A DNA stretch of 64,000 bases from Phytophthora hibernalis (lineage: Eukaryota > Oomycota > Peronosporomycetes > Peronosporales > Peronosporaceae): positions 124,001 through 188,000 of the forward strand of contig JAAKBF010000061.1 of NCBI GenBank assembly GCA_012656075.1, read 5' to 3'. Positions 43,301 to 53,297 of the stretch are shown piece after piece. How positions within the stretch are numbered: the first letter of the stretch is position 1; every line of letters begins with the position of its first letter. The position numbers and the translations under genes are program-made. The notes below the pieces were generated by a model, which made no database searches, was not told where the DNA came from, and saw only the letters and a program-made list of their open reading frames with translations.

Positions 43301-46300
43301 TCGCCTTGCGGGCGTGGGTGTGGTCTGCGCGCTGTACGCTCTCATCAAGCAGGGGTGGACCTCATGCCGATCCTTGCCTCGCTAGGCGTTGATTCAGTAG
43401 GTGAGGCCATGGGGTCTCTTTACGCAAAACGTCGGGGACGAGTGCGGCGACTTCGACTCACGTACCATGCCCGCGGCATACTTGGCTGCGAAGAAGGCGT
43501 CGATTACGTCGACTTGCTCCTTCGGTAATGGCCACTGGCGAGTCGTGCAGTACTTGGTGCCCGGCACCAGATCGATTTCGTGTCGAACCCCCTATCCGGA
43601 GGCAACACCGACGGTGGGTCATCGCTGACGACATCCGAGAACTCCATCAGGAGAGGGTTGTACGGGTCCGACGGGTCCTTCAGGATGGCTGCGCCATACC
43701 TTTTCTGCCTCAACGAGGATCGATCATCTTCAAGCACCTCCGGGTCCATGACCGAAGAGGTATTGAGCTCGACCGAGTCGTGTTCGCGGTGGATGAGGAG
43801 CATCTGCTCGAACTCGCCCGCCTTCAGCGAATCCAAAATTCCACATATGAGAGCTCTTCCAACTCGAGTAGCTCCGCTACGGTAGGCAGGGAGCCAGATT
43901 CACGCCTTCCTTGCGTTCTCCTGTGAGAACATCAAACACCACTGGTGTGGTCATCTTGCCCGAAGGGACCGCCCCGCGGTGTGATCTTGCAGCGGCTGAC
44001 GCAGCCTGAACATCTTCCAACGTGGGAGTCCCTGCTTGGCCACTCTGTGTTGCGCGAGCTCCGGCTCCAGCGACTTGTCCTGCGCGAGCTGACCCAACAT
44101 CGACGCCATGCGTAGTGGGAGACCCTGCTCGACCACTCTTTTTGCGCGAGCACCGGCTCCAGCGGCTTGTCCATCGCCGGCTCCACGGACCTGAGCGACA
44201 CGGAAGTGGCCAAGCTGGTTGCATCCAAAGAAACGACCACTCGCGCGTTGGTTACGCTGAGGTCAGCCGACGAGATCTCCATGGGAGTGGGACCGTCGTT
44301 GACCGTGTCCGAGCGGCCTGCATACCCTGCGCCGAGCGCACGCAATGATCTTCCAGCATGGCGACATGCACCGCATCGTTGAAAGACGTCGGCTGTCTGC
44401 GGAAGAGTTCCGTCCGGACCGGACACCGTCCATGAAGACCGTCGCCTTGAGGTCCTCAGAGAGGGAGTGCCCGCCATAGCGGCCTCGAGGTTCTGCAACT
44501 CCATGACGTAGTCTTGAAGCGTGCGCTTTCCTTGCTTACAGCGCAAAAAGAGCGACCGATAGCGGTAGGCCACATTGGCCAAGAGGAAAGTCGAGCGCCG
44601 CTCTTGTTCCATGAACGCCCACGAGGTGAAATGCCCCGGAGACGACGTCTCTCGTGCCATCGCCCATGCGCGCGCACGCCCTCCCAGATTAGAAAGCGCG
44701 AATGCGACTTGGGACCTGGATTCGTAGATCTGTCCAGCGCTCAGCGCTATCTCGATCTCTCGAATCCAGAAGACCAGACTGTCTGCGACATTTGACGTCG
44801 GCACCGACATTTTGACGGGCTTCGTTATTCCTTGTCGCGCAGCATACGGAGCAGGACCCGGAGGGATCACCTGCGCCGCACTCTGTGCCTCAGCTCGCAT
44901 TGTCTCGCGAGTAGCTTCCTGCGCTGCAGAGCTCACGTGGGCAACCAGCGACGACTCGTATTTGTCGAAGCGTTCCACGCCCGCCCTCTGCTGCTCCACA
45001 GGCAGGTTGGGAATCCAGCGAATGCTTCCTCGCCCAGGAGACTAACCATCTTCTCCAGCGTAACCCAGTGGGCATCTGAGAGGTGAGGAAAGTCCTGCCG
45101 GCACGGCAGCCGGCTCCCTGAGTCGTCCATTCTCAGAGAGATCTTGATTGTAGTAGTCCGCGCCGGTCGCGGGTGCCTACAAGTGCTACCAGGTGTGACG
45201 GGGGTCACACACACCTTAGCTTTAGAGGAAGCGTTAACGCGCTAACCACAACAGACGCCTAGCGTTCCTGCTGTAAGCTTGCAAAGGCCTGGCCTTCCTG
45301 TCCAATATGGTACCGAGTACCAATTGACTTGCGAACTTCCGGGTTAGAGTTAAACTGATATATATTAAGAACACTTGTAGTTCTAACTACTGCTGACTAT
45401 CTGCATACTGAATCCCTGTCTAATCTGATCTGTCCTAATGGGGACCACCCATTTAGATGTACTGCTTTAATACAACTGACGTACTACTTAAGTACGACTG
45501 AAGTACGAATTAAGTCCTTGACGTGCCACACACCACGCGTGTGACGGACACCAATGGTGTGGACCACATCACAGAGAACAATGGTCGCCCCTGTCAAGTG
45601 GCCCCATTACAAGTGCACAGGTAATTATATTGTTTGGGGCTGGGTCTTGCTATCATGCCTATGATTTTAGTCGGGTACAGTCGGGTTGGTTCGGTTGCTG
45701 GTCGGGCTGTTTGGGACTGATCGGGACTCCTCGTCTTCGTTCGGGTTCACTCGGCTAATATTTTGACTGGTGTACTAATATTAACTACTTATTTTCGTGT
45801 TACTTTGTTTCTAGATTAAATACCTGCGTCCAGATCGTCGACAGGACGAACATGACGTTTGCAGTCAAGATAACAAAGTGTCGTCTCACTCACAACCACA
45901 GCCTGGATTCACTAGCTTTTACGAGCCACTCTTCTAACCGTATTTTGCTCGATGAGCGCACCTTGCAGACCGTGAACGTGCTTCGTCAGGCTGGAGCCAA
46001 GAAGACAAGCACCCTGAAGTTTATCACAGACAACTCGAACAGCAACCCAAAGCCGCAGGATGTTCATAACTTAGTTCGAAAAATGAAGATTCACGAAAAC
46101 GAAAACGGCCCAACAACTAACGCGAAGCGATTGAAGAAGTGGATGACTGAGTTTGGAGATGTGTCCGGGAACGTCGGCAGGATCTTCGTTGACAAAGTGG
46201 CTGAAAAGGTATGAGAAAAATGTATTTTGTTGACCGATCTAGCGTCAAAGAACTGACTTTGATGTTTGTTGTATCAGAAAATTGCGACCTGTATTACACT

Positions 46301-47540
46301 CCAGACAAAACACATGCGGTCTCTTTTAGTCAATTTCCCGAAGTTCTGCTGATCGATGCGACTCATGGAACGAATCGCTCGAAATACAAGGTATTTTCAT
46401 TCATGGCACATGACACCTTTGGAAAGGGTCAATTTGTGCAGCACGCGTTGCTTCAGAATGAACAGTGGCATACTTTACTCACGGCTTTGGAGGAATTTAA
46501 AGCAAATAATCCAGCGTGGAAGAAGTTGCGATGTGTGCTGATTGACAAGGACTTCACGGAGATGTCGGTGCTGAAGAGAGCCTTCCCTGACATAACTATC
46601 CTGTTGTGCCAGTTTCATGTCCTGAAATACCTGCGAGAGGAGATCGCATCAGCTGACTACGGCTTCAGTGCATGGCAGAAGGAACAGTTACGCGGCGTGA
46701 TGAGCCTGCTCGTCTATGCTAAAACGAGTACCGAGTATATGAGGCATTTGCGCTATATGGTGCATGTTGCCTCCGTCGGGTATTCCGTTCCGCAGCAGGA
46801 GATCGCAGCTGGGGTAGAATCAAGTACAGGAGAGCATGAACTGTCTTCAGAAGACCAATTACCAAGTACAGTCGGGCATCAGTTGGGTTCAGTCGGGCAG
46901 CGGGTGGGCTCAGTCGGCCATGTGGGAAGCAGTTGGGCTCCATCGTAACATGGAGCATGACCCAACGTCTGACACTCGAGGATTGGATGCTACCGAAGAT
47001 GATGCTATTTTGAGGTCAGCAGGGCGTGCTACACATCCGTTTATCACTTACTTTTTGAAGAACTGGAATAATTTTCAAGAGCTTTGGTGTGCTCATAAGC
47101 GTCAAAACACGGTCACGCTTGGAAATAACACCAACAACTGATAAGAGGCCTCATGGAAGCAACTTAAAGAGTGGGTGGATTCTTTTATGTCTGTGGATGA
47201 ATGCATCGCCTCTATCATGTAGTATCAGAGTCTCCAAGAAATACGCGAGAATCTCGACTCGAGAGTTTGTACTGTTCTGGTGACAATCACCTCAACACGA
47301 TGAAACAGATTGGACACGAAAATGATCATGGCAGTAATGTCCCGTGTGGTCATGTTGAGCACGGTGGCAACCGTCTCGGTGGTGGGTCGGACCGACCTCT
47401 GACTGGCGCCTCGCTTGCTAATCAACTACTAGAGGAGCAACAAGCTGATGATGAGCAAGGGGAGACGTACGTGGTCACGTCGGCCCAACCCGAATCAGAC
47501 CGGTTGGATGGTGTAGGCATCCTAGTAGGGGCGACCTGAC
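37358..47540 (+). CDS. Mutator-like (MULE, FAR1/ZSWIM-type) transposase gene, interrupted by the Gypsy insertion
   Basis: Exon 1 (about 37358-37626) ends in a FAR1-like entry PSWGAFEVYL...AESFQ. After a 74-bp intron, exon 2 begins IFRARTNTTVAERNG and runs to 37896, where the Gypsy element sits. The reading resumes after the second target copy at 45617, ends its exon at 45620 (GTAATT donor) and continues from 45815 with CVQIVDRTNMTFAV and KCRLTHNHSLDSL. The catalytic core follows: PEVLLIDATHGTNRSKY (first Asp), KKLRCVLIDKDFTEM (second Asp), TILLCQFHVLKYL. A C-terminal block has FQELWCAHKRQNTVTLGNNTNN and a helix-rich LKEWVDSFMSVDEC. At least three single-base losses are needed, and the piece at 46,770-46,960 contains CAGTCGGG-type short repeats that may be an intron or decay. 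The 3' limit is approximate. Confidence 0.7.
37897..38313 (-). repeat. LTR (3' LTR of the minus-strand Gypsy element)
   Basis: 417 bp, TG...CA ends, nearly identical to 45194-45611. It contains short repeated words (AAGTAC, GTACTACTTAAGTACG) near 38,190 and a CACACCACGCGTGTG palindrome near 38,230. Confidence 0.95.
38314..38325 (-). other. Possible polypurine tract
   Basis: Immediately upstream of the 3' LTR on the minus strand the sequence is GTGTGGGAGGG, a purine-rich block at the position where plus-strand priming occurs in LTR elements. Confidence 0.45.
38468..39768 (+). CDS. Antisense ORF inside the Gypsy element (unknown protein)
   Basis: On the strand opposite to gag-pol, between the chromodomain and the 3' LTR, a reading of about 430 codons is visible: MPKRVDAKALRAADHK at 38468, a basic then Ser/Asp/Glu-rich low-complexity part, and a folded-looking end with LLALRYWPVREYREYLRQ, VVLHDDTGLARQSN and FTDWLHHLGYPLPEF. 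It needs one base added (about 38,840) and has one in-frame TAG at 39346-39348; the end LEEVVQKIQKSW lies after another slip near 39,722. The frame is open upstream into the LTR as far as 38255. I do not recognise the protein. Composition that makes sense only on this strand argues that it is not a shadow of pol. Confidence 0.5.
39777..40226 (-). CDS. C-terminal chromodomain of the Gypsy polyprotein
   Basis: Residues encoded at about 39,986-39,837 read YFHVERILRRRG followed by HYQYLVKWHGYPENQSTWE, a canonical chromodomain with its aromatic cage positions. In chromoviruses this module follows integrase and steers insertion toward certain chromatin. A Pro-rich linker precedes it. Where the frame truly stops is uncertain because below 39,777 it overlaps an ORF on the other strand. 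Confidence 0.85.
40230..41759 (-). CDS. Gypsy integrase region
   Basis: The N-terminal HHCC-like part starts with HRVLYEGHDTPLSGHLGREKT. The catalytic core shows SMDFIFELP (first Asp), VSDRDPRF (second Asp, read in an adjacent frame near 41,220) and HPQTDGQTERVNRVLED (catalytic Glu). Downstream are LGDQVLLNAKNLP and LRPRFVGPFTVIGVHGNAYTLDLP, the GPF/Y module of Gypsy integrases. Several frame slips occur. Confidence 0.8.
41760..43870 (-). CDS. Gypsy reverse transcriptase and RNase H (interrupted)
   Basis: The RT begins in the 43.8-43.4 kb part (LLMEFSDVVSDDPPSVLP, then after a slip KEQVDVIDAFFAAKYAAGMVRESKSPHSSPTF). It is broken by a host insert at about 43,005-43,412 and resumes PNGKWRMVHAFNKLN, with SALDMVDGYYQLLM, the VMPQGLSNAPATF motif and the catalytic FDD in QTYFDDIFVHS. 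RNase H follows with its DASDFAFG motif, then FQSRQLKATEKNYPVHDKELLA, YTDHASL and NVLADALSRRP. Because of the insert and frame breaks, this copy cannot make an intact Pol. Confidence 0.85.
43005..43412 (+). pseudogene. Fragment of a host DUF1279 (FAM210-like) gene captured inside the Gypsy RT
   Basis: On the plus strand, antisense to RT, two exon pieces are separated by a 71-bp intron (GTGCGT at 43125 to CAG at 43195) whose phase is correct: first CPFRRFRLPLDLAVAAGVSK...TGALP, then PNSGLVAKAMNKAKDVIDNYG, MMGSRLAGVGVVCALYALIKQG and, after a base lost in a G run near 43,352, DLMPILASLGVDSV. The NYG start with a Gly-rich membrane helix and VD...ILASLG is the DUF1279 pattern of mitochondrial FAM210-type proteins. 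RT coding (SPTFCVK / PNGKW) flanks it on both sides, with ACCC shared at the joints. Confidence 0.65.
43880..45130 (-). CDS. Gypsy Gag-like protein
   Basis: The likely start is MDDSGSRLPCRQDF at 45130; one base is missing near 45,010 before the long frame 44999-43932. The core has the retrotransposon Gag fold signature VFWIREIEIALSAGQI...ALSNLGGRARAWAM and LQDYVMELQNLEAAM. The C-terminal part, in more than one frame, is Arg/Ser-rich with repeated SRRWTSRWSR-like words. No CCHC zinc knuckle was seen. It runs toward the pol region with GKMTTPVVFDVL. Confidence 0.7.
45177..45193 (-). other. Possible primer-binding site
   Basis: Directly inside the 5' LTR the minus strand reads CC then TGGTAGCACTTGTAG. 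The TGG start matches the complement of a tRNA CCA tail, as in LTR elements. The priming tRNA cannot be assigned without a tRNA set. Confidence 0.4.
45194..45611 (-). repeat. LTR (5' LTR of the minus-strand Gypsy element)
   Basis: 418 bp copy of the other LTR. Observed differences include run length in the first ten bases, G/A near the start, an extra base in AAGTACGAATTAAG and one fewer C in the GTCGCCCC run. Confidence 0.95.
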
Positions 47541-47951
47541 CCCGATCCGAATCCACGGAACGTCGACTGGCCGGTCCAGAGTGGTTCGTTCTGTGATGAC
47601 TGCCAGCGGATCCAAGGCGCGGTGTGATGACTCGGATGGAAGTCGCTTGCAGTGTATGGAGTAAACGTGCATGCGCAGCAGTACGGCAGCCCGGAGGGTG
47701 TTGTAGAAGCTCGAAGAGCTTGAAGGAAGCTGGCGTGCCCCGAATGACGTGAGAACCTGCGAGAAAGGTAAGTACGGCAGCTTCTGTAGTGCTGGCCGTC
47801 CAAGGTTCTCATTCAGTCGTGAATCTACCTGGTTCCTAACAAGTCAACAAAAACAACTTTTACATTTTATTTTACTTTAGTGTGGCTTTCCGACTTGCCG
47901 TCGTCGTCTAAGTCCTAGTACTTGCTCTTTCGATACCGCGCCAGACCGTCC
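47541..47951. other. Stretch between the transposase and the next TIR element
   Basis: About 400 bp with no convincing gene; only short, partly overlapping ORFs. It may contain the 3' end of the Mutator-like element, but no matching terminal inverted repeat was found. Confidence 0.3.
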
Positions 47952-48585
47952 CTACAGACAGCAACGGAAAAATACGCCAGCACTGACCAGTATCCTCCAT
48001 AGTAAGCCGGAGCCTACCAAAAATACGCCAATCGAAAAGAAAATAGCTGATTGGTCAAAAGTAACGCCCGAGTCCTAGAAAAGGGTCGATATTGTATAAA
48101 AAGACGGCCAATCGATAAGGATCATGTACAGAAATCTGCATCGATAAGCAGCGCTTGATTTGTAGATAGTTACGAAGTTATATTTTGTTTAAGTCAAAAT
48201 ATGCAAACGATTTGAATACTGCACCAAATTATCTTCCATATGTTTTTCAAGGCTATAGATTTTTGGCAATTTCTTTTTGACAAAGATTACTGTACGGCGC
48301 CAAACTGCTAAGGGATTGCCTTCCGGCGTACAGTATTCTCAGAAATTCAAATTAGCGTATTCCGGCGATGCCCCCAAACATCTAGAGAAAAGGTCTTGAC
48401 CAGCTTTCTCGTTTGTAAATGCTCGCGGGGCGGCAATCCAGTAATTTGTTTTGTTGGTTACAAGAACGAGTATAGGACGACATGATTGGCTATAATTCAG
48501 CTGTTCTTTTATATCGGACCAGGAGTCTGGATTTGTCGCATGGCATATTTTTAAGTAGAGCGTATTTTTCCGTTGTTGTCTGTAG
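47952..48585. mobile_element. TIR element (634 bp) with 26-bp inverted ends
   Basis: The left end CTACAGACAGCAACGGAAAAATACGC is inverted at the right end with one difference (25 of 26). Flanks resemble each other (CCAGACCG three bases before the left end, CCAGAACG just after the right end), so an imperfect 8-bp target duplication is possible but unproven. On the minus strand the right half has an open frame (NPDSWSDIKEQLNYSQSC, ILVLVTNKTNYWIAAPRAF) that may be a remnant of a transposon protein. Confidence 0.7.
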
Positions 48586-48815
48586 CCAGAACGACTCGCG
48601 ACAGTAACCACTGCCACGTACAAGTATTAATACACGCACACTGCATAACAAGAAGCTTGGCTTGCTCTAGACGAGTACATACATGTACTATTTAACAGCG
48701 AATGTCAGCCGCAGTAACTAACCACCACAACATCTTCAAATCGGGTCCTGCTGCAGTTTCTCGTCTCGTTGCTAGCCAGCGCATTGAGTCATTCTCTCTC
48801 GAATGAAAAAATAAC

Positions 48816-50313
48816 TTACCGGTACTTGTCCATGAACTGCGCGTGGAACTTCGCAGTCTTCTCAATCACCTCGTCCACTGCCTCCTCAGGCGGCAGAATC
48901 GTAGAGCGGAAGTGCCACGTGCCCTCCTTCTGGCCGAAACCCGAGCCGGGCACCACCACGATCCCCGTTTTGTCCAGCATCTCCATGCAGTAGAACGCGT
49001 CGGGTGCCAAACCCGCTGCCTTCGCCGCCCCCACGGCCTTGGCCGACAGCGTCACGTTCGGGAACGTGTACATCGCACCCTCCGTCTCGTTGCACGTGAC
49101 ACCCTCCAACTCATTGAACGCCTGCACGAGCTTCTTGGCGCGGCGCTGGAGCGCCTCCAGCGTGCCGTCACGCTGCACCACGTAGCGCGTACGACGCGTC
49201 TCCGGCCTGCGGCGGGTTCGTCATCATTCCCACCATCAGCTGGCCCTCGATGTTCGAGCACAGGTTCACCGACATGAGCTTGTAGAACTGCTCCTTCGCG
49301 CCGTCGTCGATGTTCACCAGCTCCATGTAGCCTCCGCGACGACCGCACTCACCCGTGAACCCCTTGGACGTCGAGTGGAACGAGATCAACTCCACGTCGT
49401 CGTACTCGCGGCCCATGTCACGCAGCACCTTCTTGAACGACAAGAACTCCTTGCCCTCGGCGTACACGTTCTCCTGGTACACCTCGTCGGCCAGAATCAG
49501 GATGCCCTCCTGCTTGCAGAACTTGATGATCTCCTCCATGTTGTCCGCCGACAGACACTGGCCCGTTGGGTTGCCGGGGTTGATAACGGCGATGGCACGC
49601 ACCGTCTTGCCAGCGTCGCGAGCCTCTTTAACAGCGCGCGCCAACTCCTTGACGCCAAGGCCCCAGGCGTTCTCCTCGTCCAGGTAGTAGCCAACCAAGG
49701 TGCCGCCGTTGATGGCAATGGCCGCCGAGTACAGCGGGTACTGCGGGATGGGGGTCAGGATGGCGTCGTCCTCATTGCGGATCAGTGCCAGCAGCGAGTT
49801 CTGCACGGCCGGGCTCGCACCGTCCGTGAGGTAAATGTCCTCTGGGTCGGTCGGGTGGCCGTCACGACGCTGCATGAAGCGCGCGACTTCCTCACGCACG
49901 ACGGCCGAGCCTTTGCTGTGTCCGTAGGCGCCCGTTCCACCCACGATGTTGTCGATGTAGAACTTGGCGCGCGCGATGGCGTCGGGAGGGAACAGCTTCT
50001 GCGCCTCGGGCGTGTCCACGAGACCGGGCACGTTGACGAGCGCCAGCACCTGGCGGTGGAACTCGATGGGCTTCTGCTGCAGCACTTGCGGGTTGCCGAT
50101 GTTGCACGGGATGACTTTGTCGAAGGGCAGCGATGTGTCACCGCGGGCCAGGCGGTCCTCGTACTCATTCGAGCGCAGCACAAGCGCGCCGCGGACGGCG
50201 TACTCGGCCTTGACGATGTTGGGGTTCAGCGTCTCAGCGGTGAGCACGGCGAAGCTGCGGCTAGCCAGGAAGGACGAGGCACGCAACTGCTTGAGGGCGT
50301 GGCGAGCGAGCAT
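48816..50313 (-). CDS. ALT: Alanine aminotransferase (PLP enzyme), probably mitochondrial
   Basis: Alanine aminotransferase exchanges alanine/2-oxoglutarate with pyruvate/glutamate. The start MLARHALKQLRASSFLASRS at 50313 is a typical mitochondrial targeting peptide. The core has SNIGNPQ-like CNIGNPQVL, the GASPAVQN motif, the substrate region PIPQYPLYSA, NPGNPTGQ, LADEVYQENVY and the PLP-binding lysine in SFHSTSKGFTGECG. The end KFHAQFMDKYR is read from a different frame after the SYAL block near 49,180, where two bases (a CG or GC pair in TACGCGC) seem lost. No intron. About 497 residues when restored, a normal length. Confidence 0.93.
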
Positions 50314-51770
50314 CTTGTGTGGACAGGAGGGGCTTGACGCTTGCGCTTGGAGGACCGTTGAAGAATGAGCGTCGGCTGTGGGCGGAGCTGGTCGAGAGCG
50401 GAGATGGGCGATGCGGATCAAAGCTCCTCGTATCCTTGCTGCACGTCCAAGCTATAGAAAGGGCGCTTTTGACCAATCCGGTGCGCTGGCAAAATCGCCT
50501 CAAATTAACTGTCAGAAACGCCTCAATGAGGTAAGTGAAGATTGAGTTTTTAGTCGGGTTGGCAGCGTCCTAGATGCGATGCCTCTTTGAGGATTGTCGA
50601 TGTTTGTCCAGCGTCATTCAGGGCGCACGCTGGTTGAAGCAACTGAACTACACGTCGCAACCGGCCGCATGTACAGTGTACCGGTACCGAAGATCTGCTC
50701 GACTGAGCAACTGAGTTATACGAGTGAGATGTTTACAGCGGGTGGGAATCAAATCTCCTCTGCTCAATAGCATCGCGAGTGCAGTAAGTTACAGTAAGAC
50801 CTGTAAAGCGAGCGCACACCCTCTTGATGTCATCCTTCTTGGCGTCCGCTGTCCGCTGATTATTCCAAGCCCGTTCCCTTGGCTGTGGGTTCGCTAGACA
50901 GTAGATAGGGACCCCTGAAAGCAGACTGCTCCGAATGCGCGAGCATCCTAGTCATCCGGTCAATAGTGCGCACCAATCTAACCCCGGACTTGGTCAACGG
51001 ACCCACGTGCCCTTCGAGGAGTGCCCCCGTGAAGCCCGAAGTATCGAACCAGCAGAACGAGAAAGCGAGGCGGAGAAGAAAGATACAGTCATGGTGGATG
51101 AGGAACCTTACAGAGATCTTCTACAGTAGTGATAAGTAGCTTCTTCACCCTCTCGATGTCATCAAGTTGATTCAACTTAGTTGAACCACACAGTACCGTA
51201 CCGGAAAGCCTGGAGGGGCAATGATCTACCGCAGTGTTGGCCCTTGTTATTAACGTTGATCTCTAGACGCGCAACTTGCAAGTTTGTAGCGCTTAAATGA
51301 GGAGCTACCTCATTCTAGCGTTTCACCTAACCTAGTGAGCATCCCCACCACAAAAATTTATGTAGGATGGTATTCTGTACCTATAATATGGGCATTGGCA
51401 GCCCAAATCTCAGGCCATTGGAAAAGGGAAACACTTTCCAAATACTGGAAGGTGCCCATTTCAGTTTGGTCTCAAAACCTAGAAAGGACGGGGGCATCCA
51501 ATCAAAGGGCGGTATAAACGGAGATCTGTGATTGGTGTGACGCGCTGTTGCAGACCAGAATAAATAGGCATATTGTATTTTTATAAGTGGTGCGCATTCT
51601 TTTGACAAGCATGCTTCATCGACACTTGCACTCAAGATGACGAACAGCGCAAGATACAAAGTACCGGTACTTGTAAAAACTTCATGTTGGTTGATATATT
51701 GACAAGCAAAGCGGCGGCGACAACTACAGCTCAACCGCTACTCGTCGTTTTGACCTGCATAACTGATCGC
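50314..51770. other. Long intergenic stretch
   Basis: About 1.45 kb. The first part should be the ALT promoter; two TACCGGTA octamers lie here (about 50,679 and 51,662). Short ORFs at 50935-51129 (plus) and 51381-51734 (minus) have no recognisable content. From about 51,340 to 51,560 the base composition is even and CCAAT-like words occur (GATTGG, CCATTGG), but I see no element ends. Confidence 0.4.
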
Positions 51771-53297
51771 TTAGTCCGAAGACTTTGCGCCCTTGATGCC
51801 GCCCTCGTGGGCCGTGTTGGGCTGGCGTGTCAAACACAGCACACGCTCCCAAGTGCGTCCGAATGGGTCCATGCAACGCGGCGAGTTGCGTGTGATGGCT
51901 TCAATGGGGAAGTACACCACACGGTTGGCGCTGAGGCCCACCGTGAAGCCGGTGTAGCCGGCCATGGCACCGTGCACGGCATTCTGGCCAAGCAGCATGC
52001 AGTACAGACTGTCGGCGGCGTTGGCTGGCACCGAACGGATCATGTACGAGGGGTCAATGTACTTGACGGTGCACTCCTTGCCCTTCTTGGCAAAGTGCTC
52101 CTGGATGCGGTCCTTCATGAAGGCACCGATGGGCGGCAGCTTCTTGTTGCCACCGGCATCAGCCTCAACCGACGTGCCAAGCAGCTCCTCACCGGCGCCT
52201 TCAGCGACGACGACAACACCGTGTCCCTGCTCCTCCACCACATGCTCGAGGTGGTCAAGGCAGCTGCGTGGGCCGTCTAGCTCGATTGGAATCTCCGGGA
52301 CACAGCACAAGTTCACATCACCACTGGAGAGTGACGCGTGGGCAGCAATGAAACCGGCGCTGCGGCCCATGAGCTTGACAACACCAATACCGTTGGGTAC
52401 GCAACGAGCCTCCGTGCTGGCTGAGCGGATGGCGCGCTGAGCCTCCTCAACGGCCGTGTTGAAGCCGAAACTACGATCCAGAAGGTCAACGTCATTGTCG
52501 ATGGTCTTGGGCACACCGGCCACGGCAATAGCCAGGTTACGACGACGACACTCCTCGGAGATCTTGTTAGCAGCACGGTGCGTGCCATCACCGCCGATCA
52601 CATACACCTGCGAGACGCCGTACGTGGTGAGGAAGTCGATGATCTTGTCCTGGTCGAAGCCACCACGGTTCGAGCCGAGGATGGTGCCGCCGTAGTGGTG
52701 GATATTAGCGACCGACTTGGGGGTCAGCATGAGGGGAGCCTCCTTTTGGTCCAGCGAGTCCCAGTTGTAGAAGCCGGCAAAGCCCATGCGGATTCCGTAG
52801 ATGTCACGCACACCGTACAGGTTCCACAGAGCAAGGGTCACGTCGCGCACGACGTTGTTGAGGCCGGGGCACAGACCACCGCAGGTCACAATGGCAGCCT
52901 TGACCTTGGCGGGGTCGAAGTACGTGTTTCCACGCGGACCGGCACGCACATAGGCGCGTGAAACGGCCTCCTGTCCGTCGTTGCGGCGGATGTCGCCCAG
53001 AATCACGTCGGACTCGCCCATGATCTTGTTGTACGTGCTCTTGCGCTCCACCGAGTCCTCGGCCTGCGTGTCGAGCTTGCGGCGGTTGCACACCTGGTTG
53101 TCCTTCTCGGGCAGCCATTGGCGCAGGTTGGGCACGGGCAGCAGGTACGTCTTCTCGATGCTCACACCGTCCACGAGCACCATCTCGCCGAAGCCCTTGG
53201 GGTGTTTGCTGGAGAAAGGTGCTTCCTTGTGTGCGGCCTGGAAGGCGGCGGCCGAGGAGTCCACAGACTCGCGGCGGGAGAAACTCGTGGTGCTCAT
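51771..53297 (-). CDS. PFK: 6-phosphofructokinase, plant-like long form (ATP-type active site)
   Basis: 508 residues in one intact frame, without an intron. PFK phosphorylates fructose 6-phosphate at the committed step of glycolysis. Motifs: VTCGGLCPGLNNVVRDV near residue 140, VYVIGGDGTHRAA (nucleotide site), VAGVPKTIDNDVDLLDRSFGFNTA (substrate and catalytic Asp) and VKLMGRSAGFIAAHASL. The glycine after GGD (GGDGT rather than GGDDS) points to ATP use, and the protein resembles the plant-type group with a long N-terminal leader (FSRRESVD, NRRKLDT). This is one of the few long genes here with no frameshift. The start at 53297 is the first Met of the frame and lies in good context. Confidence 0.9.
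   Translation of the reverse strand: MSTTSFSRRESVDSSAAAFQAAHKEAPFSSKHPKGFGEMVLVDGVSIEKTYLLPVPNLRQWLPEKDNQVCNRRKLDTQAEDSVERKSTYNKIMGESDVILGDIRRNDGQEAVSRAYVRAGPRGNTYFDPAKVKAAIVTCGGLCPGLNNVVRDVTLALWNLYGVRDIYGIRMGFAGFYNWDSLDQKEAPLMLTPKSVANIHHYGGTILGSNRGGFDQDKIIDFLTTYGVSQVYVIGGDGTHRAANKISEECRRRNLAIAVAGVPKTIDNDVDLLDRSFGFNTAVEEAQRAIRSASTEARCVPNGIGVVKLMGRSAGFIAAHASLSSGDVNLCCVPEIPIELDGPRSCLDHLEHVVEEQGHGVVVVAEGAGEELLGTSVEADAGGNKKLPPIGAFMKDRIQEHFAKKGKECTVKYIDPSYMIRSVPANAADSLYCMLLGQNAVHGAMAGYTGFTVGLSANRVVYFPIEAITRNSPRCMDPFGRTWERVLCLTRQPNTAHEGGIKGAKSSD

Larger units (their letters stand above)
37897..45611 (-). mobile_element. Chromodomain Gypsy (Ty3-type) LTR retrotransposon, complete, 7.7 kb, minus orientation
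   Basis: Two near-identical LTRs (37897-38313 and 45194-45611) begin TGTGACGG and end CATTACA, and the 5-bp sequence AGTGC flanks both outer ends (37892-37896 and 45612-45616). The minus strand encodes, in Gypsy order, a Gag-like protein, reverse transcriptase, RNase H, integrase and a chromodomain, which identifies a chromovirus-type Ty3/Gypsy element. The LTRs differ at only a handful of sites, several of them run-length differences, so the insertion is recent. Three unusual things lie inside: a host-gene fragment inside the RT, a long antisense ORF near the 3' LTR, and no clear aspartic protease motif. Confidence 0.95.

Noticed and set aside
49375..50337. 320-codon plus-strand ORF opposite alanine aminotransferase
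   Set aside because: Mirror of a strongly conserved PLP enzyme frame; no independent motif.
51684..52280. Plus-strand ORFs opposite phosphofructokinase
   Set aside because: Antisense shadows of an intact 508-codon enzyme frame.
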